Shown in pieces: positions 57,741-64,000 of a stretch of DNA of 64,000 nucleotides; position 1 is the stretch's first letter, and each line of letters starts with the position of its first letter. The translations under genes and the position numbers were made by a program. The notes beneath the pieces were generated by a model that was given only the letters and a program-made list of their open reading frames with translations, did no database searches and was not told the origin of the DNA. This DNA comes from Przewalskia tangutica (lineage: Eukaryota; Streptophyta; Magnoliopsida; Solanales; Solanaceae): positions 31,712,485-31,776,484 of the forward strand of contig CM056725.1 in the NCBI GenBank assembly GCA_029844215.1, in the 5' to 3' direction.

Positions 57741-60700
57741 TGTTATACCCCGTAGTTGCAGGGTATGTATGTGAGGGCGTACGTACGAGAGTACGACAGA
57801 AATTTTGAAAAGAAAGAAAGATGTGAGTTTTCGACGGAAAAGTTTCCGGTTATTTGTGAAGAAAAAGGTTCGTTAATGGGAATTGGATTCCCAGATTTGG
57901 TATTTTGACTTCATAGATTATATTAGAATTTTGAGATTTTATATTCTGAAATGGTCACGTGGGCCCACGGAGAAATTTACTGATTTTGTGGGCCCGCTTT
58001 GTTTTTGAGATTTCCGGTATTTTGGATATTTTCGGAAGACGAAATATTCTGGGCGAATCGGGGGGCGACACGTGTCACCCCCATGTGGCAACCTTGGCCG
58101 AATTTACCTTTGTGCACAACACCCGATTAGAGTCGTTTTTCGACGAAACGTTTTTCATAACTTGCGAGGGGAAAATTCCGACTATGTCGTTTTGTATTTT
58201 TTCGGATTTTTCCGAGCGACGGAACATCTTTGGGCCAACGAGAGGGTGACACATGTCAACCACAAGTGACGGTTGCAGTGCGAGGGGACGTCTTCCTCCC
58301 TTGTTTTGTGCCTTGTTTTGGCCTTGTTTGGTGCATTGTTTTGTGGAGTGTTTTGTGGAGTAGGGTTTAGGGTGCACTTGGCTTGATCTTGGCCTTACAC
58401 TTGCCTTGCACATGGCTTGATCTTGGCCATTGGTTGGCCTTTGGTTTTGCTATAAATACCCCCCTTATGTTGATGAACTCTTCATCCACAAATGAAACCT
58501 TCCAAGCCTAAAATCCCTCCCTCCTCTAGTGTTGAGTTCGTCCAACTCATCCCCTCTTTTGAGAGTCTTGCCGAGGGCCTCCTCCTCCCCTTTGTGTCTT
58601 GCCGCGGGTACCCCTAGCCTAGTTGTTTTCAGATAATACCCTTGTTGTGGTATAGAAATACTCCCTAGTATTGTTATAATGCCCAAAATACCTTAGCCTT
58701 GTACCTTGTAGTATTCCAAAGATACCTCTTTACGTAGAGTCCGAAATACTACCTTTTGTCCTTTTTAGTCTCAAACCAAACCCTAAGGAAATCTTCATAG
58801 TTGGTCAAGTATTTGAGTAGAAGTTGGTTAGAACTTCTAAGGGTTGTTTGGAGTGGTTTGAGCGCACGGAGTGGAGCTAAACCTTGCTCAGATCGACATT
58901 ATAACTTGGATAATTTTGGGCTTATCGAGGTAATTATCTTGTCCTCTATTGTAATTGGAAATTACATGTTTGTTAGGATATATAGTTGAAGTATACTATA
59001 TATGGAACTATACTTAGTATTCGCAATGTCTTTTGACTTAAGCTCAAGAATAAAGAATCGAATCGAATCAGTATTTACATAGGATCAGACAAAGAGACTT
59101 GTGTAGAATTGTACACGTCCTGTTAGGCGTAAACCCTCCCCGGTCTTTGGCAAGCCTCGATAGAGAGAGATTTACGCCATTGGGGAGTGTCGCGAATTTT
59201 CATTAGAAATATAGAAAAAGTGTGTTTTGGGGTTAATAGACGTTTGTGACCTTTAAAGGTGAAAGTAATAACAGTAGCGTATTCTACTCGAGGAGTGGAA
59301 AGGGCTAGTGCGTTGTAGTACTTGGAGCATTTTGCTTATTGTCGATAAATCGTCGCGAGGTATGTGAACCTCTTCCTATCTTTTCTAGCATGATTGTTGT
59401 GAACTATGTAGTACGGCAGACGCATACGCTAAGTGATTTGGTTGGTTTAAAACATGTGGTGTTATAATAGCTTTATGAAGTTAGTTATAACGACCTTATG
59501 TAAGTGAAAATGGTTTACTGATGTTAGAAGTTAAGAGACTTGATCTTATAAGATAAGAGACTTAACTTATTTGTTTTAATGTGGATGTTTGTGTGAAACC
59601 TCATTCGTGAGTAATGAGTACTTGGTTTTAAAGGGATAATGTTTTACCGATTTCGGAATCGAATGTATCGACTGCACCACCGCGCGTTAATAAAGGAAAA
59701 TGTATTGAATAATGATGTGTTGTATTAAAACCAAGAGAAACCTCCATCCGCATAGAAGCTAAGATGACAAAATGATATTACATTTTCTAGATCATGGTCT
59801 TTGTAATAAGATCGTTATAAACAAGAATAAACTACTCACGATATGACATATGTTACTCAATTGTTCTAAAAAGGAATCAAGTGATTAAGTTTGGGAACTA
59901 TGAAACCATTTGAAAATGAGAAGCTTGAGTAATCAAACTAGGCAAACCGAACTTAGGAAAAGAATGTTGTTACTTGATTTTGAAAAGGAAGGTGGGTTGG
60001 TCATTCTAATACTACGGTATCGGGTGACTTTTATAAAAGTAATGGATCTCTTTAAAAGAACTTAACGTATGTAGTACTTTGGGGTTAAAACCCGACTTTG
60101 GCATAAAATGAAAGTACTTTGAGTTGTGTGAAACTTTTATGCTTGTTGTTGTGAAACTTGCCTATGCTTGTGATGATAGCCTTTATTGTACAAGCGTTGT
60201 GTTTCGTGTTACCGCTCTCGATAGAGGTCGGTTGACCGTTGAGAACTTACTTGGACGCGTGCAGCGACGGAGAAATTCCACCGCACGCCTCGCTGATAGT
60301 ATTATTGTTGTTAATCGCTTTGGACATACCGACACGATGCGTAGCGCACGTATGCTTCCATTTTGGTTAAGGTCTTGTGGTTAATCGCTTTGATATATCG
60401 ACACGACGCGTAGCGCACGGGTATGTTTCCATTTTGATTATCGCCTTGTGATTTCCTTTTGGACATACTGACACGATGCGTGGCGCACGGGTATGCGTCC
60501 ATTTGGAAAGTTGTCTTATTGTTTCCTTGGACATACCGACACGATCGTAGCGCACGCATGCTTCCATTTGGATTGCTGTCTTGTTGTTGAGGTCACATGG
60601 ACATGTCTACACCGGCGCAGAATTCCGGGCATGTGCATGGGACATTGGTATTATTGTTGCATCATGGACATGTCTACACCGTCGCAAGATTCCGGCACGC

Positions 60701-61280
60701 GCCATAATGCGAACTCGATTGATGTTGTGGGCGTGAGACCCATAGTTATATCGGAGTGATGATCGTTTTATGTTGTGAATCGTAGTTTGGTTATCATACA
60801 TGTCTCCCGCTTTATATAGACTAGTATGATTTCATTTACTGATTGCATGCATTCACATACTTGGTACTGTTATCGACCTCCTTCGGGCCGCGTTCATGCC
60901 GCAGTAGAGTACGTCGGTCGTGGATCCTCGCCATAGGATCACGCTTCAAGCATTTGAAGCTCCGTTTCTCGAGGCTTATCTTTGGTAGGTGTTCCCCGAG
61001 TTGTAGGTTCTTGTACATTCGTGGTATGGCGGGCCCGTCCCGTCATAGTCATTGTATATCTTAGAGGTCTCAGAGTACCGTTGTGGCGTGGTTGTAAAAG
61101 GATTAAACTGTTCGTGTTTTATGTATATACCAAGGCAATCGCTTTTGGTTGGCCTGTTTATTTATTATATCTCTTGTTAAATGACTCATGTTTTATGTTC
61201 CGCTGATTTTCTCTGATGTATGTATCACTAGGGTGCCCAGGGTAAGGCACCAGTAACGGGCCCCGGAACGGGTTGTTACA
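57741..61280 (+). repeat. Element E 3' LTR
   Basis: Partner of 52030-55543, with TATA box 58451-58458, AG/GTATGT box about 59346-59366, and minisatellite about 60305-60570. It ends CGGGTTGTTACA. It is close to the 5' copy in AT-rich parts; differences cluster at CG/CHG and homopolymer sites (for example 54530-54570 against 60250-60290). Confidence 0.93.
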
Positions 61281-61285
61281 TCATG
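61281..61285. repeat. Target-site duplication, right of element E
   Basis: TCATG, identical to 52025-52029. The uninterrupted site is seen at 35600-35612 in the 5' LTR (CAAGTCTTGCAAG). Confidence 0.95.
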
Positions 61286-64000
61286 CAAGTAGGGAGCTTG
61301 AGAATTTTGACTAAGTCAAAGGGTCCACTAGTCTTGATATTTAATAAGACTTCATCCAAACCACCCATTTGGTTACACCTTGACCCTACATGTCCCTATA
61401 TATATACTACTAGTAGCAAGAGAGAGTCCAACACTTAGCCAAATTTACAAAAATTGGAAGAACAAGAGCAATTGCTCTCGGGTTCATCAAGTGAAAGAAA
61501 GAAAAAAATTTGTTTCTTGTCCAATAAGCTCCACACTTTAAACCAAGGTTCATGAGGGTATTGTAAGTGTATCTCAATAGAAAAATCCCGGAAAAAAAGA
61601 GTTTTCGTATTAGTCGCAAAGTGAAAACCTAGTTGCTTTCTAGGTTTTGGATTGGAAGTTTGAAGGAAATTTGTTGGTGTTGTTTTAATGGTCTCAAGTA
61701 GCGGATTGAAGTGTCTCGAAGAGTCTCTAAGTTGCTAGGGAGCAAATTCAGATTTGGAGTTGGATTGAGATTCGTTGAGGTATAATCTTGTCTCTTAAAA
61801 GTGTTACAAGACTATTTATATTGTTGTTAACTTTACATGTTGCTAGCATGAAGTGTATGTGTTGAAGTTTATAAGTATTATGGATTGATGGTAGCTTAAA
61901 TCCGAAATGATATATTAGCCACTTGAAGTTGGATTACTAATTGGTCATTTATTAGAAATCGTCGCATGTTACTTACTTGAAGATTATAGTAGTTATAATC
62001 GATTGCGACTTGATATCATGTTATGCTAACAATTTGGATTGAAATGGAAATTGGATAAGAATTGGTATTATGGTACTCAAATGTGGCCGAATTGGACATA
62101 TAGTTTGTATTAGTTTGATATCTATTGTGGGGGGGGGGGGGGTGGGGAATTTTACACGTCAAGTAGGCGTGTAAACCCCAATTGTTAATTTCATGTATTG
62201 GGCCTTAAATTTGGCGTTTTTGGTTATTGCATTCGGCCTTGAAAAAGGTGGCAAAGTAAGTAAAAACAAAGGAGGTGCTGTCCGATTTTACGTACAATTT
62301 AGTGACTTAGCACTTGGAATATTCTACGTTTGAAGTAAGAGGTTAATGGACGTATTGTGACCATTATAGGTTGAAGTACTAAGTATAGCGTATCCTACTT
62401 GAAGGATGGAATAGCTATCAAGGTTGAAGTACTTTGGAGCATTTTGCTACTTGTCGATAATCGTCGCGAGGCATGTGAACCTTTTCCTTCCTTTGGCATG
62501 ATTCTATGTATGGAATATACCGGTGGTATCATTTCATGCTTCCTTCTACTCTTAGAAGTTAAGAGGTAGTTGTGTGATTTACTCTATGTAGAACTTTTCC
62601 TATCTTTTGAGCATGACTAGTTGCACGTATGTAGTACGGTAGACGTACCACACCTTGATGTCCTTTACTAGTTTTATAAATAGCCAAGTCGGGTGAGTTA
62701 GGAGATTAACTCAGTTCTTTGAAAGTATTAAGGATGTCTAATGTTTTATTAAAGTTAAGGGACTTGAAGAGTTTTAAAGTATGTGATACTTGTTCCGTTT
62801 TAAACGTATAAGTCCCTTGGATAGGAAATTTCAACTTTATGGGAAGTTGGTTATATTTGCTTGATGGAAAGATAAATGACTTGATTTTAGTGAAAAGGCA
62901 ACTTGATTTTAAGGCATCAATTGCCTAATGTTTTATAATAAAAGGAGTCACTTGATTTCTTAAGGTTAAGAGACTTTATTTTTCAAGTTAGGAGACTTGA
63001 TTCTTAAAGGAAGAAATGAATTGATTTACAAGTATAGAATACTCAATTTGGAAAGACTTGATTTCAAAAGTTAAGAAACTTGTTTTCTTAAAAGTTAAGG
63101 GACTTGAAGTATTTTAAAAAATATAAGTCTCTTGGTTATAAAAGGAATGGGGTTGTCTAAAACCATAAAGAGTTATAACGGCTTTATGGGAAGTTGGTTA
63201 TAACGGTTTTATGGAAGGTTAAGAGAATGGTTTTCTTCAGTAATGTAAGCAAAGAAATGATTTGAAATAAAGAAGGGCAAACTGTTTTTAAGGTACCGAT
63301 TGCTTAATGTTTTTAAGAAAGAAGTCACTTGATTTAGAAGCCGGTAAATGTATTTCTAAAGAGGTATTGTGACTTGTCTTGAAGGTATATATGACTTGAT
63401 ACTACGGTTGTTAGTATCTTGGAAGTTTTATTTGAAAAAGAGTTTTTCTAAAGGAGTAGAGGTGCGTAGTACTTGGGGTTAAATTCCCGGATTTTTATGT
63501 GAGAAACGGAAGTGCCATGAGTTGATAAAAATGGAAGTCTAAAGGTTTAATGAACTTGCCTGTGTTTGCTTGTGATATCTTTAAGTGCAAGTATTATATG
63601 TTACGTTGTCGTGACTCTCAGTTGGAGGGTCGGCTGTCTTGTTATAAGTTTACTTGGACGCATCGACGATGTGGATTCCACGCATGCTTCCATTATGATT
63701 GATCCGACATACTTATACGATGTGGGATTCCGGCATGTGACCAGACGCGTTAGATGCGGACATTTTATCGACGCACGGCAGTGACGGGGGATTCCACGGG
63801 TATGATTCCATTGTGATTGATCTTGGCCATGCTTATACGATGAGGGATGCCGGGGCATGCAGCCAGGATGCGGGTTAGATGCCCGCGTGTTTTATTACTC
63901 CATGACCATGCTTATACGATGTGGGATTCCGGGGCATGCGACCATGTTATATTATTACTCCATGGCCATGCTTATACGATGTGGGATTCCGGGGCATGCG
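61286..64000 (+). repeat. Element F 3' LTR, segment 2 (runs off window)
   Basis: Resumes after E. It matches 35605-36147 and 43170-45347 of the 5' LTR without the G1 insertion (at 61818-61823 the ATATT site is intact), so G1 entered only one LTR. A run of 14 G plus TGGGG lies at 62129-62147 where the 5' copy has GGGGCGGA. The splice-like box here is GAGGCATGTG (GC instead of GT). Minisatellite 63650-64000. Confidence 0.92.
63650..64000 (+). repeat. Minisatellite in element F 3' LTR
   Basis: Units with CATGCTTATACGATGTGGGA and TTCCGGGGCATG, sister of 45010-45350, continuing past the window edge. Confidence 0.8.

Larger units (their letters stand above)
52030..61280 (+). mobile_element. Element E: Gag-only Ty3/gypsy element with two LTRs, plus strand
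   Basis: A complete 9.25-kb insertion with TCATG at 52025-52029 and 61281-61285. LTRs are 52030-55543 and 57741-61280 (3514 and 3540 bp), the primer-binding site is near 55548, the gag pseudogene at 55743-56950, and the polypurine tract ends at 57740. The interior is 2.2 kb with no pol. It is the same subfamily as B and C, with its own minisatellite. Confidence 0.95.
35388..64000 (+). mobile_element. Element F: Gag-only element with 4.1-kb LTRs, extends past window
   Basis: The 5' LTR is 35388-50016 with nested insertions removed (segments 35388-36147, 43170-45351, 48883-50016; about 4.08 kb). The primer-binding site is at 50021-50032, gag at 50225-51500, the polypurine tract ends at 51812, and the 3' LTR starts at 51813 and resumes at 61286 to the window end. 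Internal length is only 1796 bp, less than half the LTR, and no pol is present. Its right end and duplication are outside the window; the left flank TTAGC is the expected duplication. Confidence 0.9.

Overview
This window is a block of nested LTR retrotransposons from a plant nuclear genome. I see no convincing host gene, tRNA, rRNA or CRISPR array. Every protein I recognise belongs to Ty3/gypsy elements. The pol copies carry RT, RNase H, integrase and a C-terminal chromodomain-like tail, and the primer-binding sites match the 3' end of initiator tRNA-Met. That points to chromoviruses of the Tekay/Del type. Protein wording and the dense nesting suggest a eudicot with a large heterochromatic genome, possibly an asterid or Solanaceae; this taxonomic guess is weak.

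Left half. Element A enters at base 1 inside pol (RT, RNase H, integrase, chromodomain, 1-2856, + strand). Its 3' LTR starts at 2971, is split after 6 bp by element B (2977-12025, - strand), resumes at 12031, is split again by element C (12855-22205, + strand, exact 5-bp duplication GGGAA), and finishes at 22211-23943. B and C each have two LTRs of about 3.46 kb and a short internal region of 2.1-2.4 kb that encodes only Gag. At 23944 the end of A's LTR abuts truncated minus-strand LTR material (K1, then K2) up to 28749, where the + strand pol of a second autonomous-type element D resumes in mid-RT.

Right half. D's chromodomain is broken at 31411 by minus-strand LTR J. J is broken at 32194 by minus-strand LTR I, and I is broken at 35387 by element F (+ strand), which runs off the right edge. 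F has a 4.1-kb LTR and a 1.8-kb Gag-only interior (50017-51812). F's 5' LTR holds solo LTR G1 (duplication ATATT), which itself holds solo LTR G2 (duplication GTTCA), and also solo LTR H. F's 3' LTR holds element E (52030-61280, duplication TCATG), another two-LTR Gag-only element. D, J, I, F, G1 and G2 make six layers.

How they relate. A and D represent the enzyme-encoding partner. B, C, E and F supply only Gag, and three of them end Gag at the same stop codon, where a protease would otherwise begin. All five elements with a visible 3' end share a hairpin-forming inverted repeat and polypurine tract just before the 3' LTR, which fits mobilisation in trans by an A-like element. The LTRs are mostly sequence downstream of the TATA box, with fast-changing tandem repeats and conserved boxes inside. 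Many frame breaks are 1-3 base losses at CG or CHG sites that also differ between sister LTRs, so part of the apparent decay may be sequencing error at methylated cytosines.
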